Shown here: piece by piece, positions 31,515-42,257 of the stretch
How the letters are laid out: each line of letters begins with the position of its first letter
How positions within the stretch are numbered: the first letter of the stretch is position 1
Assembly: GCF_023509015.1 (NCBI RefSeq)
Contig: NZ_CP094975.1
Span: 2,613,501-2,677,500, forward strand
DNA from: Pseudomonas abieticivorans
GTDB taxonomy: Bacteria > Pseudomonadota > Gammaproteobacteria > Pseudomonadales > Pseudomonadaceae
DNA: 64,000 bases
Direction of reading: 5' to 3'
The notes under the pieces: model-generated
What the model saw: the letters and a program-made list of their open reading frames with translations, nothing else
What the model was told of the DNA's origin: nothing
Database searches by the model: none
Made by a program: the position numbers and the translations under genes

Positions 31515-32387
31515 ATGAAACGTACACCACACCTGCTCGCCATCCAGTCCCACGTGGTCTTTGGCCACGCAGGCAACAGCGCAGCTGTGTTTGCCATGCA
31601 ACGCGTCGGCGCCAACGTCTGGCCGCTGAACACGGTGCAGTTCTCCAACCACACACAGTATGGACAGTGGGCGGGAGAAGTGTTGGCGCCGCAACAAATT
31701 CCAGCGCTTGTGGAAGGGATTGCGACGATTGGCGAGCTGGGCAATTGCGATGCAGTGCTCAGCGGCTACCTGGGCAGTGCGGCCCAGGGCAGGGCGGTGC
31801 TGGAGGTGGTGCGCAAGGTCAAGGCGGCCAACCCCAAGGCACTGTACCTGTGCGACCCGGTAATGGGCCATCCGGAGAAGGGTTGCAGCGTGCCGCAAGA
31901 GGTCAGCGATTTTTTGCTGCACGAAGCTGTGGCCATGGCCGACCTGTTGTGCCCCAACCAGCTGGAACTGGACAGTTTCTGTGGGCGCCGCGCGCAATCG
32001 CTGGAGGACTGCGTACAGATGGCGCAGTCGCTGCTGGCCAGGGGGCCCAAGGCAGTGCTGGTCAAGCACCTGGCCTATCCGGGCAAAGCGGGCGAAGATT
32101 TCGAAATGCTGCTGGTAACGGCTGCCGGTAGCTGGCACTTGCGTCGGCCGCTGCTGGCCTTCCCGCGCCACCCGGTGGGTGTGGGCGACCTCACGTCCGG
32201 CCTGTTCCTGGCCCGAGTGCTCTTGGGTGATGAGCTGGTAGCGGCGTTTGAATTCGCCGCCGCGGCGGTGCATGAAGTGCTGCTGGAAACCCAGGCCTGC
32301 GCCAGCTGGGAACTTGAGCTGGTGCGGGCCCAGGATCGCATCGTGCATCCACGGCTGCGGTTTGAGGCGGTCAAACTGACGGCTTAG
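31515..32387 (+). CDS. pdxY: Pyridoxal kinase PdxY
   Basis: PdxY phosphorylates pyridoxal to PLP in the vitamin B6 salvage route. The 290-residue protein has the ribokinase-like fold with [19 protein letters not shown] at the N-terminus and the C-terminal anion-hole motif [19 protein letters not shown]. The nucleotide/metal segment [14 protein letters not shown] is also complete. It is on the plus strand and overlaps the thioesterase gene by 4 bases tail to tail. Confidence 0.93.
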   Translation: MKRTPHLLAIQSHVVFGHAGNSAAVFAMQRVGANVWPLNTVQFSNHTQYGQWAGEVLAPQQIPALVEGIATIGELGNCDAVLSGYLGSAAQGRAVLEVVRKVKAANPKALYLCDPVMGHPEKGCSVPQEVSDFLLHEAVAMADLLCPNQLELDSFCGRRAQSLEDCVQMAQSLLARGPKAVLVKHLAYPGKAGEDFEMLLVTAAGSWHLRRPLLAFPRHPVGVGDLTSGLFLARVLLGDELVAAFEFAAAAVHEVLLETQACASWELELVRAQDRIVHPRLRFEAVKLTA

Positions 32388-32869
32388 AGCGCGTCGTCCT
32401 TGATTTCCTGGTAGCGCTTTTCCAGCTCCTGGCGGATCTGGCGGCGCTGCTGGGCCTGGATGAAACGGCGCTTGTCTTCGCTGGTGAGTGGCTGCAAGGG
32501 CGGTACTGCAGCCGGCTTGCGCTGGTCGTCCACGGCCACCATGGTGAAGAAGCAGCTGTTGGTATGACGTACCGAGCGCTCGCGGATGTTTTCCGTGACC
32601 ACCTTGATACCCACTTCCATCGAGGTATTGCCGGTGTAGTTCACCGAGGCCAGGAAGGTGACCAGTTCGCCAACATGAATCGGCTCGCGGAAAATCACCT
32701 GGTCAACCGACAGGGTCACCACGTAGCGGCCGGCATAGCGGCTGGCGCAGGCGTAGGCCACTTCGTCGAGGTATTTGAGCAAGGTGCCGCCGTGTACATT
32801 GCCAGAGAAATTGGCCATGTCCGGGGTCATCAGAACGGTCATCGACAACTGGGCGTTTCCGGGTTCCAT
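32384..32869 (-). CDS. Acyl-CoA thioesterase, hotdog fold
   Basis: A 161-residue hotdog-fold thioesterase of the YciA/BACH type that hydrolyses acyl-CoA. The motif [19 protein letters not shown] carries the catalytic acid region. A second cluster, [17 protein letters not shown], supports the dimer fold. The ATG at 32869 ([10 protein letters not shown]) matches relatives; an upstream ATG at 32893 is in frame. The 3' end overlaps pdxY by 4 bases. Substrate length cannot be read from sequence. Confidence 0.88.
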   Translation of the reverse strand: MEPGNAQLSMTVLMTPDMANFSGNVHGGTLLKYLDEVAYACASRYAGRYVVTLSVDQVIFREPIHVGELVTFLASVNYTGNTSMEVGIKVVTENIRERSVRHTNSCFFTMVAVDDQRKPAAVPPLQPLTSEDKRRFIQAQQRRQIRQELEKRYQEIKDDAL

Positions 32870-33073
32870 AGTGCGCTCACGGTAAGGTTGCAAGGGTAGT
32901 GGGGGTGCCGCCTATGTTGGCGCTGCCCTTTTAAACAGGTCCCATCATTATCGGGACGCTGGCCGACCGACTGTCGTCACGCTTGAACCGCCAATTAGGA
33001 GGGCGCTTCGGACGTTCTGTTTCCGCATATTGCGCAGGCTTTTTGTTACGTGTCGCGGTGTTAATCTGCATAA

Positions 33074-33180
33074 GCCCGATAGCGCGGGCATCCTGGACTA
33101 TTTAACCAGCAATCTGCCGTAACTCAATCGCCTTCAGGGCGAACGGGCTACGCGGGATTCGTTTGCCCGGCAAAAAGGAG
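33074..33180 (+). promoter_or_regulatory. Structured 5' leader before the CPA2 antiporter gene
   Basis: This 318-base gap (32870-33187) holds no gene. Close to the antiporter start it has three stems. These are GCCCG-ATAGCG-CGGGC (33074-33089), TCGCC-TTCAG-GGCGA (33128-33142) and a CGGGC / GCCCG pairing (33144-33148 with 33165-33169). They precede the AAAAAGGAGC ribosome-binding site. I cannot match it to a known riboswitch class; a regulatory leader is an inference. Confidence 0.35.
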
Positions 33181-33187
33181 CTCAGCC

Positions 33188-34954
33188 ATGCATGCCATCA
33201 GTTTCATTCAGGACCTGGCAGTGATCATGCTGGTCGCGGGCGTGGTGACGATCCTGTTTCACCGGCTCAAACAACCGGTGGTGCTGGGCTACATCGTCGC
33301 GGGCTTCATCATCGGCCCGCACACCCCGCCGTTTGGGCTTATTCACGACGAAGATACCATCAAGACCCTGGCTGAACTGGGGGTTATCTTCCTGATGTTC
33401 TGCCTGGGCCTGGAGTTCAGCCTGCGCAAGTTGTTCAAGGTGGGGGCCACTGCATTCATCGCCGCCTTCCTCGAGATCGTGCTGATGATCTGGATCGGCT
33501 ACGAGATTGGTCGCTGGTTCGGCTGGAGCACCATGGATGCATTGTTCCTGGGGGCCATCCTGGCCATTTCGTCCACCACCATCATCGTCAAGGCACTCAA
33601 CGACCTGAAGATGAAGAATCAGCGTTTCGCGCAACTGATCTTTGGCGTGCTGATTGTCGAAGACATCCTGGGCATCGGCATCATCGCCCTGCTGTCCGGC
33701 ATCGCGGTCAGCGGCACCGTCAGTTCTGGCGAGGTGTTTTCCACGGTGGGCAAACTGTCGTTGTTCATGATCGTGGCCTTGGTAATCGGCATTCTGCTGG
33801 TGCCGCGCTTGCTGGAATACGTGGCCAAGTTCGAAAGCAACGAGATGCTACTGGTTACGGTCTTAGGCTTGTGTTTCGGCTTCTGCCTGTTGGTGGTCAA
33901 GCTTGAATACAGCATGGTGCTGGGCGCTTTCCTGATCGGTGCAATCATGGCCGAGTCCCGCCAGTTATTGAAAATCGAGCGGCTTATCGAGCCTGTTCGC
34001 GACATGTTCAGCGCAATCTTCTTCGTTGCCATTGGCCTGATGATCGACCCGCAAATCTTGCTGGATTACGCCTGGCCCATCGTGGTCATCACCGTTGCCG
34101 TAGTGCTGGGCAAGATGCTGTCTTGCGGCCTGGGTGCTTTTATCGCCGGCAACGACGGCCGCACCTCGTTGCGCGTGGGGATGGGGCTGTCCCAGATTGG
34201 CGAGTTTTCCTTCATCATCGCGGCGCTGGGGATGACCTTGCAGGTCACCAGCGACTTCCTTTACCCGGTAGCCGTGGCGGTGTCGGCGATTACCACCCTG
34301 CTGACGCCTTACTTGATACGCGCCGCAGACCCGTTGTCGCTCAAATTGGCCCAAGTGATGCCTACGCGGCTGGCGCGGGTGTTCGGGCTGTATGGCGAAT
34401 GGTTGCGCAGTATCCAGCCACAAGGGCAGGGCGCCTTGCTGGCATCGATCATCCGCAAGATCCTGCTGCAGGTTGGGGTCAACCTGGCACTGGTGATCGC
34501 GATCTTTTTCAGCGGCGCCTTCTTTGCCGGACAAATCAGCGGCTACCTGCAGGTGTGGATCGGCGACCCCGGTTGGCACAACGCGTTGATCTGGGGCGCG
34601 GCGTTGCTGGTGTCGCTGCCGTTCCTGATCGCGGCTTACCGCAAGCTCAAGGCACTGTCGATGCTGTTGGCGGAGATGGGGGTCAAGCCTGAAATGGCCG
34701 GGCGCCATACCCAGCGCGTACGACGTGTGATCGCCGAGGTGATCCCGCTGGTGTCGCTGCTGGTGATCTTTTTGCTGCTGGCAGCCTTGTCCGCCAGCAT
34801 CTTGCCGACCAGCGAGCTGTTGCTACTGATCGCCGTGGTGGCTGCTGCGGTAGTGGCGGTGCTGTGGCGCTGGTTTATCCGCGTGCACACGCGCATGCAA
34901 GTGGCGTTGCTGGAAACCCTGGGCAATAACCAACAGGATTCGGCCGGGCACTGA
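33188..34954 (+). CDS. Cation:proton antiporter of the CPA2 (KefB/YbaL-like) family
   Basis: A 588-residue membrane protein with about 12 predicted helices in the N-terminal antiporter domain. It includes PVVLGYIVAGFIIGPHTPP and ILAISSTTIIVKAL. This is followed by the motif GLSQIGEFSFIIAALG. The C-terminal part (about 430-588) has extra helices rather than a TrkA-N nucleotide-binding domain, so it is more YbaL-like than Kef-like. It probably exchanges K+ or Na+ for H+. The next gene, SMI1-like, runs the other way. Confidence 0.88.
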   Translation: MHAISFIQDLAVIMLVAGVVTILFHRLKQPVVLGYIVAGFIIGPHTPPFGLIHDEDTIKTLAELGVIFLMFCLGLEFSLRKLFKVGATAFIAAFLEIVLMIWIGYEIGRWFGWSTMDALFLGAILAISSTTIIVKALNDLKMKNQRFAQLIFGVLIVEDILGIGIIALLSGIAVSGTVSSGEVFSTVGKLSLFMIVALVIGILLVPRLLEYVAKFESNEMLLVTVLGLCFGFCLLVVKLEYSMVLGAFLIGAIMAESRQLLKIERLIEPVRDMFSAIFFVAIGLMIDPQILLDYAWPIVVITVAVVLGKMLSCGLGAFIAGNDGRTSLRVGMGLSQIGEFSFIIAALGMTLQVTSDFLYPVAVAVSAITTLLTPYLIRAADPLSLKLAQVMPTRLARVFGLYGEWLRSIQPQGQGALLASIIRKILLQVGVNLALVIAIFFSGAFFAGQISGYLQVWIGDPGWHNALIWGAALLVSLPFLIAAYRKLKALSMLLAEMGVKPEMAGRHTQRVRRVIAEVIPLVSLLVIFLLLAALSASILPTSELLLLIAVVAAAVVAVLWRWFIRVHTRMQVALLETLGNNQQDSAGH

Positions 34955-34978
34955 CAAGGCCCGGCCGGCTGGAAGGCC

Positions 34979-35386
34979 TCAGCTCTCCAGCCAAACGTCC
35001 CGGGCCCAGTGCCAGACCGACTCCCAGCTCTCTTCGGTGACGAGCTCTTCTTCGGCCGACCAGAGCACCACGGTGCCGTCTTCTTCGACGCAGTAATAGT
35101 CGTCGCCGTCCTGGCAGATAGGGATCAACTCACGCGGAACGCCGACGTCCCAGGCGTTGGCAGCGACTTCCGGCAGGTAGGTGTGCGACTGCGGGTCGGT
35201 GATGGTTACCGGCTCCAGGCTGCCGTAGACCACATCGCTGACCGTCAGCAAAAATTCCTTGAAGACGAACGGGATGTTGATGAACAGTTGTTCTTCGACT
35301 TCGACCAGTTGGTCTTCGTCGGGCAACTCGAGAGGCACAGGTACTGGCTCATTGGCTTCTCGGAGTTGTTCGATTACTTCTTCCAC
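34979..35386 (-). CDS. SMI1/KNR4 family protein
   Basis: A 135-residue acidic protein of the SMI1/KNR4 (SUKH) superfamily. It has the usual core of an N-terminal alpha/beta region (LPDEDQLVEVEEQLFINIPFVFKEF) and a later YYCVEEDGTVVLWSAEEE segment. Many family members are immunity proteins, but no toxin gene is visible beside it. This type is also found as a stand-alone housekeeping gene in pseudomonads. It is convergent with the antiporter gene. Confidence 0.82.
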   Translation of the reverse strand: MEEVIEQLREANEPVPVPLELPDEDQLVEVEEQLFINIPFVFKEFLLTVSDVVYGSLEPVTITDPQSHTYLPEVAANAWDVGVPRELIPICQDGDDYYCVEEDGTVVLWSAEEELVTEESWESVWHWARDVWLES

Positions 35387-35815
35387 GGCGTGTGTCCTCT
35401 CAACGAATTGCGCGGTGCGGTTTATACCTTAGCTGGATATTTTCGCAATGCTAAAAATGAAATGCCCTGTTGCAGCCCACCGGCCTAGAGCGGGTATTGG
35501 GCATTGTTCAGCTGCGCACGCAAGCCATCAGAAAACCGTAATCGCCAGAATCCGCTGAGCGTAGGGACTGGATGTAGCGATTTCTGAGTCCAGCTCGCCC
35601 TGGGTACTGATATGCCTCGGTCTCAGGTTCGCGGCTTCGTCATGGTCCGGAGGCGTTTGGCCTGGTTTCAGTTCTTGTTCTACCGCCATAGTCGAGTCCA
35701 GGCTCCAGCAAGAAGTTCCTGACACCGCTCTTTAACGCTCAGGAAGGGCTCAAGCGACCGTTCGACCTGTGCCAAGCGCAGCCTGTATAGCGATGAGTTA
35801 CAACATACTTTTGAC
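35387..35815. other. Non-coding gap with a gene remnant
   Basis: This gap of about 430 bases (before the Tim44-gene terminator) has no intact gene. Its middle part, 35528-35725, contains the Fic-like remnant described separately; the rest shows nothing I can name. Confidence 0.4.
35528..35689 (-). pseudogene. Remnant of a Fic/Doc-like (mobile mystery protein B type) gene
   Basis: On the minus strand the frame encodes MAVEQELKPGQTPPDHDEAA and then RPRHISTQGELD. This fits the N-terminus of Fic-domain 'mobile mystery protein B' proteins, which typically read PGATPLDPDEAAGLIPKHIT. Similarity stops after GELD and the frame ends 18 codons later, so the body with the Fic motif (HPFREGNGR) is missing. 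The partner gene (mystery protein A type) would lie just upstream. A frame around 35755-35800 (YRLRLAQVERSLEPFLSV) may be its start, with low certainty. Confidence 0.45.
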
Positions 35816-35846
35816 AAAAAAAAACACCCCAACCAGTGGGGTGTTT
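35816..35846 (-). terminator. Rho-independent terminator of the Tim44-like gene
   Basis: On the minus strand, AAACACCCC and GGGGTGTTT form a stem around a 7-base loop and are followed by a run of about ten T. It lies 18 bases after the Tim44-like gene stop codon. Confidence 0.9.
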
Positions 35847-35864
35847 CTGTGCAATGCCTTTGTA

Positions 35865-36710
35865 TCAGCCGTTCTGGCGAATACCTGCAACCAGCCAAGG
35901 CTGATTGTCGCCTTGCGGGCGTTCCATGTTCCAGCTTTCGCTGAACACTTCGCCTTGGTCGAAGCGCGAGGATTTCGACACGCCGTTGAAGGTTAGCGTG
36001 GCGATGGTCTTGTCGGCGCGGTCGTCGACGCCATCCAGTTGCACCTGCAAGTTGTCGATATAGGTGGACTGGAAGCTGTCACCCAGGTCGGCACGTTCCT
36101 GCTTGAGGAACTGCAGCATTTGCGGGGTAACGAACTCGGCGATCTTGTCCATCTCGTTGGCGTCCCAGTGCTGCTGCAGCGCTTGGAAGTGGCCACGGGC
36201 GGCGTTCAGGAAGCTTTCTTCGTTGAACCAGGCCGGTGCGTTGATGACCGGGCGCGCAGCAGGCGCCGCCGAGCCGCCGAAGATAGGCTGCTGTGGCTGG
36301 CCGAAGGCTTCACGCTGCATCGGCGCGCCCGCTGGAGCCATTTGCTCCTGTTGCTTGCGGCGACGGGAGGCGATGAAGCGGAACACCATGAAGGCGATCA
36401 GCGCCATGATCAGGATGTCGAAGATCTGCATGCCCTGGAAGCCACCGCCCATGAACATGGAGGCCAGCAGGCCGCCAGCGGCGATACCGGCCAATGGGCC
36501 GAGCCAGCGCGAAGCACCACCGGCCGCCGGTGCGGCGCGGCCAGGGGCTGCAGCTGCAGCGCCGGCGCCGGCCGACGGAGCCATTTGTTGGGTTTGGTGG
36601 GTGGGCGCTGCGCCCATGCTCTTGCCGCCACCAAAACGCTTGGCCTGGGCGTCTAGGCTCATCGTCAAACCGATGACCAGCGCCAGGGCGATGCTTAGAA
36701 AACGTTGCAT
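35865..36710 (-). CDS. Tim44-like domain protein
   Basis: A 281-residue protein with an N-terminal membrane helix / signal (MQRFLSIALALVIGLTMSL). A low-complexity Ala/Gly/Pro/Gln segment (about 35-75) follows, then a second helix (IFDILIMALIAFMVFRFI, near 110). The C-terminal Tim44-like domain (about 160-281) contains AARGHFQALQQHWDANEMDK. The family is related to mitochondrial Tim44 and MRP-L45, but bacterial members have no established role. The start ATG at 36710 suits the signal; a longer in-frame form begins at 36755. Confidence 0.85.
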   Translation of the reverse strand: MQRFLSIALALVIGLTMSLDAQAKRFGGGKSMGAAPTHQTQQMAPSAGAGAAAAAPGRAAPAAGGASRWLGPLAGIAAGGLLASMFMGGGFQGMQIFDILIMALIAFMVFRFIASRRRKQQEQMAPAGAPMQREAFGQPQQPIFGGSAAPAARPVINAPAWFNEESFLNAARGHFQALQQHWDANEMDKIAEFVTPQMLQFLKQERADLGDSFQSTYIDNLQVQLDGVDDRADKTIATLTFNGVSKSSRFDQGEVFSESWNMERPQGDNQPWLVAGIRQNG

Positions 36711-36844
36711 AAGGGGATTCCCATTTATGGATTGCACGCGCGCCATGTTGCACATGTGTATGTGACAAGGCCAGTGACAGAGTGTTTCGAGCTTTTGCTG
36801 CGAAGTAACTCACGCGTGATGATCAGAGCGTTGTGCCGGCAGGT

Positions 36845-36927
36845 TCGCGGATGAATCCGCTCCTACAGGAGCGGATTCATCGGCCAACAAATACACGCGC
36901 CGGTAGGAGCAAGTTCATCCGCGAAGC
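36845..36927. repeat. REP-type palindromic elements between the Tim44-like gene and uvrD
   Basis: Inverted units TTCGCGGATGAATCCGCTCC / GGAGCGGATTCATCGG and a partial third copy (GGTAGGAGCAAGTTCATCCGCG) lie between the two minus-strand genes. Similar copies occur at 9288, 43141 and 47997. Confidence 0.85.
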
Positions 36928-36945
36928 AGGCGCCGCGAACTCAGC

Positions 36946-39129
36946 TCAGATCGCTTCGAGCTTGGCGTAACCCATCATCAACCACTTGCTGCCTTCGCTG
37001 AAGTTCACCTGCACCCGTGCCTGGGCGCCGGAACCTTCGAAGTTGAGAATCACGCCTTCGCCGAACACCGCGTGGCTGACGTGCTGGCCCAGGCTGAATT
37101 CGGTTTGCGGGATGCTCGCGCCGCCGAACAGGCTGCTGGAGTTCTGCTTCTGACCTGAGCCGTACGGCCGGCTGACACTGTTGGACAGCCGCACTTCCTG
37201 GATCAAGCCACCCGGAATCTCGCGCACGAAGCGCGAAACCTTGTTATAGGTCTCGCTGCCGTACAGGCGCCGGGTTTCGGCATAGGTCATCACCAGTTGC
37301 TGCATGGCCCGGGTGATGCCCACGTAGGCCAGGCGGCGCTCCTCTTCAAGGCGGCCGGGTTCTTCCAGGCTCATCTTGTGCGGGAACAGGCCTTCTTCCA
37401 TACCCACCAGGAACACGTGGGGGAACTCCAGGCCCTTGGCGCTGTGCAGCGTCATCAACTGCACGCTGTCCTCATGTTCGTCGGCCTGGGTATCGCCGGC
37501 TTCCAGCGAGGCATGGCCGAGAAAAGCGGCCAACGGGGTCAGGTCTTCGTCTTCTTCGCTGTTTTCGAAGTTGCGCGCGGCGCTGACCAGTTCCTCAAGG
37601 TTTTCTACCCGTGCCTGGCCCTTTTCACCTTTTTCTTCCTGGTGGTAGGTGATCAGCCCGGACTGCTCGATGACAGTTTGGGTCATCAGGTGCAGCGGCA
37701 TGTCCAATACCTTGGCCGCCAGGTTCTCGATCAGCTCGATAAAGGCACCCAGGGCATTGGCCGCGCGACCGGTCAGGCCCTTGTTGGCCACCAGTTGGCG
37801 CATGGCTTCCCACATCGACACTTCGGCATGGCGGGCATGGTCACGGATCGCTTCCACGGTTTTTTCGCCGATGCCGCGCGGCGGCACGTTGATCACCCGC
37901 TCCAGGGCCGCGTCATTGCCGCGGCCTTCCAGCAGGCGCAGGTAGGCCATGGCGTTCTTGATTTCGGCGCGTTCGAAGAAGCGCTGGCCACCATAGATGC
38001 GGTACGGGATGCGTTCGCGCAGCAAGGCCTCTTCCAATACCCGCGACTGGGCGTTGGAGCGATACAGAATGGCGATGTCACTGCGGGCCATGCCGGTCTT
38101 GATCGCGCTTTCGATGGTCTCGACCACGTAGCGGGCTTCGTCGTGCTCATTGAAAGCTGCGTACAGGCTCAACGGCTCGCCGTCGCCGCCGTCGGTCCAC
38201 AACTCTTTGCCCAGGCGCCCGGTGTTGTTGGCGATCAGGGCGTTGGCAGCCTTGAGGATGCCGGCGGTGGAGCGGTAGTTCTGTTCCAGGCGGATGACTT
38301 CGGTGTCGGGGAAGTCGGCCGAGTATTGGTGAATGTTCTCGATTTTGGCGCCGCGCCAGCCATAGATCGACTGGTCGTCGTCGCCCACCACCATCAGGCT
38401 GTCGCCACCTTTGGCCAGCAGGCGCAACCAGGCGTACTGCACGGCGTTGGTGTCCTGGAACTCGTCCACCAGCACGTGACGGAAGCGCCGCTGGTAGTGT
38501 GCCAACAGGCCAGCGTTGTCGCGCCACAGGTCCAGGGCGCGCAGCAGCAGCTCAGAGAAATCGATGACGCCGGCGCGTTGGCAGGCGGCCTCATAGGCCT
38601 CGTACACCGATTTCATGGTGGCCAGGAACAGGTCGCCACCGGCCTGGATGTGTTGTGGTCGCAGGCCTTCGTCTTTCTGGCCGTTGATGAACCACTGCGC
38701 CTGGCGGGCCGGCCATTTCTGTTCGTCCAGGCCCAGCTCGCGCATCACGCGCTTGACCAGGCGTTGCTGGTCGTCGCTGTCCAGGATCTGGAAGTTCTGG
38801 TTAAGCCCTGCTTCCTGCCAATGGGCCCGCAGCAAGCGGTGCGCCAGGCCGTGGAAGGTGCCCACCCACATGCCGGCGGGGTTGATCCCCATCAGCTGTT
38901 CGATGCGGTGGCGCATCTCGGCGGCGGCCTTGTTGGTGAAGGTCACCGACAAAATCGAGTGGGGTGAGGCCTGCTCGACCTGGATCAACCAGGCGATACG
39001 GTGCACCAGCACTCGGGTTTTACCGGAGCCGGCACCGGCCAGGACCAACTGACGGCCGACGGAGGCCGCTACGGCCTGACGTTGGGCGTCGTTGAGAGAG
39101 TTCAGCAGAAGGGAGAGGTCATCGCGCAT
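36946..39129 (-). CDS. uvrD: DNA helicase II (UvrD)
   Basis: UvrD is the 3'-5' SF1A helicase of nucleotide excision and mismatch repair. The 727-residue protein has helicase motif [14 protein letters not shown] (about residues 32-44) and motif Ia [13 protein letters not shown]. Motif II/III is in [17 protein letters not shown] and motif IV/V in [17 protein letters not shown]. Motif VI is [13 protein letters not shown]. The C-terminal Tudor-like segment ([15 protein letters not shown]) binds RNA polymerase. It is divergent from the GGDEF-EAL gene. Confidence 0.97.
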   Translation of the reverse strand: MRDDLSLLLNSLNDAQRQAVAASVGRQLVLAGAGSGKTRVLVHRIAWLIQVEQASPHSILSVTFTNKAAAEMRHRIEQLMGINPAGMWVGTFHGLAHRLLRAHWQEAGLNQNFQILDSDDQQRLVKRVMRELGLDEQKWPARQAQWFINGQKDEGLRPQHIQAGGDLFLATMKSVYEAYEAACQRAGVIDFSELLLRALDLWRDNAGLLAHYQRRFRHVLVDEFQDTNAVQYAWLRLLAKGGDSLMVVGDDDQSIYGWRGAKIENIHQYSADFPDTEVIRLEQNYRSTAGILKAANALIANNTGRLGKELWTDGGDGEPLSLYAAFNEHDEARYVVETIESAIKTGMARSDIAILYRSNAQSRVLEEALLRERIPYRIYGGQRFFERAEIKNAMAYLRLLEGRGNDAALERVINVPPRGIGEKTVEAIRDHARHAEVSMWEAMRQLVANKGLTGRAANALGAFIELIENLAAKVLDMPLHLMTQTVIEQSGLITYHQEEKGEKGQARVENLEELVSAARNFENSEEDEDLTPLAAFLGHASLEAGDTQADEHEDSVQLMTLHSAKGLEFPHVFLVGMEEGLFPHKMSLEEPGRLEEERRLAYVGITRAMQQLVMTYAETRRLYGSETYNKVSRFVREIPGGLIQEVRLSNSVSRPYGSGQKQNSSSLFGGASIPQTEFSLGQHVSHAVFGEGVILNFEGSGAQARVQVNFSEGSKWLMMGYAKLEAI

Positions 39130-39263
39130 CCGCCCATTTTAGGGTGCAGGACAAGTTTGGAGCAAACCCGGCTTGCGAGCGGTCGAAAAAGTTTGGTTGG
39201 GACCTACGCTTGTGTATGCTCCGAACCACGTTTCAGGCGCCACACAAAACAAGAATACAGCCT

Positions 39264-42149
39264 ATGACACTTGCTTCAGGCCTGCCGGGTACCCCCGAGC
39301 CGGGCCAACGCGACATTCGTCGAAAATACGCCGCACAATTGGTGGTCGAGCGCACGCGCCTGCTTTACCAGGGCTCGCTGCTGCCCACCTTGTTCATGCT
39401 GCTCAACGGCCTGGTCTGCGCCTGGCTGCTGTGGAGCCCGCAACATTACCTGATCGTCAGCATCTGGCTGGTCTGGTTGATGTCGCTAGTGGCATTGCGG
39501 GTGATTCAGGTCGCGGCGTTCGACTCGGCCATCCCGGACCGCCAGGCCCACCCCAACTGGCTGCGCATGTTTCTGTTTGGCTCGGCTTTCAGTGGGCTAA
39601 CCATCGGTTGCGCGGCGATCATGCTGGTACCTACCGACAATTTCGTGCAACAGGCCTGGGTGTTCGGCCTGCTGGGCGCCGCCACGCTGTCGGCCAGCGT
39701 GGCCTATGCGGTCAGCCTGCCAGCGTTCCTGACCTTCGCCTTGCCCTGCCTGCTGCCGCCGATCATTTATGTGTTCTACGAGGGCAACGACCAGCAGCAA
39801 GGCTGGGGCTGGCTGGCGTTGATACTGCTGATCGCGTTGTTTGTAGTGGCCTGGCAGGTCAACCGGTTGATTGAGCGCAGCCTGCTACGACGCTTTCAAA
39901 ACCAGGAACTGATCGAGGATCTGCAGCATGCACAGGCCCAAGGCTTGCGACTTAATCTGGAGCTGGGCACCGAGGTTGAGCAACGCCGGCGCGTAGAGGC
40001 CCAATTGCGTGAGGCCCAGGCTGGCCTGGAGAGCCGCGTGGCCCAGCGCAGTGCCGAGCTGGACACGGCCAACCAGGCCCTGGGCAAGAGCGAGGCACGC
40101 CTGGCCATGGCCTTGCAGGCCAGTGAGTTGGGGCTGTGGGACTGGAACCTGCGCACCGACGAGGTTCACCACACCCGCCTCAAAGAGCTGTTCGGGTTGG
40201 AGCCCGACTACGTCAAGGCCATGCTGCGCCACCTCAAGCCACGCCTGCACCCCGACGACCTGCCGTTGCTCAAGCGCACGCTGGTGGAGCACATGAAGGG
40301 GCGCAGCGAGGACTATCGCATCGAATACCGCATTCGCCACAGCGATGGCCGCTGGCTGTGGGTCGAGGACCGTGGCCGAGCCGTGGAGCGTTCGGTCACC
40401 GGGCGGGTACTGCGCATGCTCGGTACCCGTCGCGACATCAGCGCCCGCAAGGCGTTGGAAGAGCAGCAGCGCTTGTCGAGCATGGTGTTTGAGGCGGCGG
40501 GCGAAGGGATTTTGATTGTCGACGCGGACTACACTCTGCTGGCCGTGAACCAGGCGTTCACGCGCATCACCGGGTATGCCGATGGTGAGGTACTGGGCCG
40601 CAACCTGATCGATCTGGCGTGCAGCCGTGACGCGCGCCGTCACCTGCCAACGTTTCAGGCTGCGCTGCAAGAGACCGGCCAGTGGCAGGGCGAGCTGGTG
40701 GAGGCGCGCAAGAGTGGCGAGCTCTATCCGCAATGGCTGCAGCTAAGCGTAGTGCGCGATCATCGGCAAAATATTAGCCATATAGTGGGCTACTTCGCCG
40801 ATCTATCAGCCCGCAGGGCTTCTGAGGAGCGCATGCGCTACCTCACCCACTACGATGAGCTGACGGGCCTGGCCAACCGCTCGCTGTTCCGTGATCGGCT
40901 GCATGAGGCCAGCCAGCGGGTCCGCCAAGGGGGGCGCAGCCTGGCCTTGCTGCACATCGACCTGGACCGTTTCAAGCTGCTCAATGACAGCCTGGGCCAT
41001 GAACAGGCCGACCAGTTGCTCAAACAGATGGCGCGGCGCATCAGTAATGCATTGCCCGAGGCCGACACCATCGCGCGGCTTTCCGGTGACGAATTCGCCG
41101 TGTTGTTCGACGCCTACGCCAACCTGTCGAGCCTGGCCCGGGTTGCTGGCCGGTTGCTGGCAAAACTGCGGGTGCCGCAGTTTATCAACGATCAGGAGCT
41201 GGTGATCAGTGCCTCGGTGGGCATCAGTCTGCTGCCGGATAACGCGCGGGAAATTTCCGCACTGGTCAGCCAGGCCAACATGGCCATGCAGCACGCCAAG
41301 CATCTGGGCGGCAATAACTTCCAGTTCTACACGGAAAGCCTGCAGGCCAGCACGCTGGAGCGCCTGCAATTGGAAAACCAACTGCGCAAGGCCATCGACG
41401 AAAAGCAATTGGAAGTCTACTACCAGCCCAAGCTGTGCCTGGCCTCCGGGCACCTGAACGGTGCCGAAGCCTTGGTGCGCTGGCGGCACCCGACATTGGG
41501 CATGATCGCGCCTGGCGAATTCATCGGTCTTGCCGAAGAAACCGGGTTGATCGGGCCCATCGGCGAGATGGTGCTGCGCCAAGCCTGTCGCCAGGCGTGC
41601 GAGTGGCAGCGCATGGGCCTTGCGCCCATTCGCATGTCGGTCAACCTTTCGGTGCATCAGTTGCGCCAGGGCAAGCTGGTCAGCCTGGTACGCCAAGTGC
41701 TCGAGGAAACCGGCCTGGCGCCAGCCTTGCTGGAGCTTGAGCTGACGGAAAGCCAGTTGCTGGACAGCGTGGAACACATCATCGCGACCTTCCACCAACT
41801 GCGGGCATTGGGCGTAAAGTTGGCCATCGATGACTTTGGCACGGGCTATTCATCGCTCAGCTATCTCAAGCGCTTTCCCGTGGATTACGTGAAGATCGAC
41901 CAGGCGTTTATCCGCGGGTTGGCCGAAGGTAGTGAAGATGGCGCGATTACCCGCGCGATCATCGACATGGCCCACAGCCTGCACCTCAAGGTTGTTGCAG
42001 AAGGTGTCGAAACTCAGGAGCAATTGGACTTTTTGCGGGCCCACGGGTGTGACGAGGTGCAGGGCTATTTGATCAGCCGGCCCGTAGAAGCCGAGGCTTT
42101 GGCGCAATTGCTAGTCTATGATCGAATACGTGATGGGCGCGATGGTTAG
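39264..42149 (+). CDS. Membrane PAS-GGDEF-EAL protein, cyclic-di-GMP metabolism
   Basis: A 961-residue protein with about six N-terminal membrane helices (about 35-200) and a coiled coil (about 210-270). It then has two PAS/PAC domains (about 280-390 and 405-520), a GGDEF domain and an EAL domain. The GGDEF signature reads SGDEF at residues 607-611, so synthesis activity is uncertain. The EAL signature (735-737) is intact, with [16 protein letters not shown] downstream, which argues for c-di-GMP hydrolysis. The ATG at 39264 gives MTLASGLPG; a longer in-frame start at 39144 lies near the uvrD promoter. The signal sensed is unknown. Confidence 0.93.
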   Translation: MTLASGLPGTPEPGQRDIRRKYAAQLVVERTRLLYQGSLLPTLFMLLNGLVCAWLLWSPQHYLIVSIWLVWLMSLVALRVIQVAAFDSAIPDRQAHPNWLRMFLFGSAFSGLTIGCAAIMLVPTDNFVQQAWVFGLLGAATLSASVAYAVSLPAFLTFALPCLLPPIIYVFYEGNDQQQGWGWLALILLIALFVVAWQVNRLIERSLLRRFQNQELIEDLQHAQAQGLRLNLELGTEVEQRRRVEAQLREAQAGLESRVAQRSAELDTANQALGKSEARLAMALQASELGLWDWNLRTDEVHHTRLKELFGLEPDYVKAMLRHLKPRLHPDDLPLLKRTLVEHMKGRSEDYRIEYRIRHSDGRWLWVEDRGRAVERSVTGRVLRMLGTRRDISARKALEEQQRLSSMVFEAAGEGILIVDADYTLLAVNQAFTRITGYADGEVLGRNLIDLACSRDARRHLPTFQAALQETGQWQGELVEARKSGELYPQWLQLSVVRDHRQNISHIVGYFADLSARRASEERMRYLTHYDELTGLANRSLFRDRLHEASQRVRQGGRSLALLHIDLDRFKLLNDSLGHEQADQLLKQMARRISNALPEADTIARLSGDEFAVLFDAYANLSSLARVAGRLLAKLRVPQFINDQELVISASVGISLLPDNAREISALVSQANMAMQHAKHLGGNNFQFYTESLQASTLERLQLENQLRKAIDEKQLEVYYQPKLCLASGHLNGAEALVRWRHPTLGMIAPGEFIGLAEETGLIGPIGEMVLRQACRQACEWQRMGLAPIRMSVNLSVHQLRQGKLVSLVRQVLEETGLAPALLELELTESQLLDSVEHIIATFHQLRALGVKLAIDDFGTGYSSLSYLKRFPVDYVKIDQAFIRGLAEGSEDGAITRAIIDMAHSLHLKVVAEGVETQEQLDFLRAHGCDEVQGYLISRPVEAEALAQLLVYDRIRDGRDG

Positions 42150-42257
42150 CCGCAGTTCGAAGTCGAACATCGTTTAGCTGGGCGTACCCAAGGTCATGTA
42201 GTATAACTACAAGAAAGCTACAACCCGGTCCATCTGACCCTAATCGAGTCTTGCCCA

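Noticed and set aside
33188..35386. SMI1/KNR4 protein as immunity gene of a toxin system
   Set aside because: No toxin, Rhs or CDI gene is near it; the neighbour is an antiporter.
37297..38967. 556-codon open frame on the plus strand across uvrD
   Set aside because: Antisense shadow of uvrD. Composition is low complexity with frequent Gln/His/Val runs, and it shows no family match.
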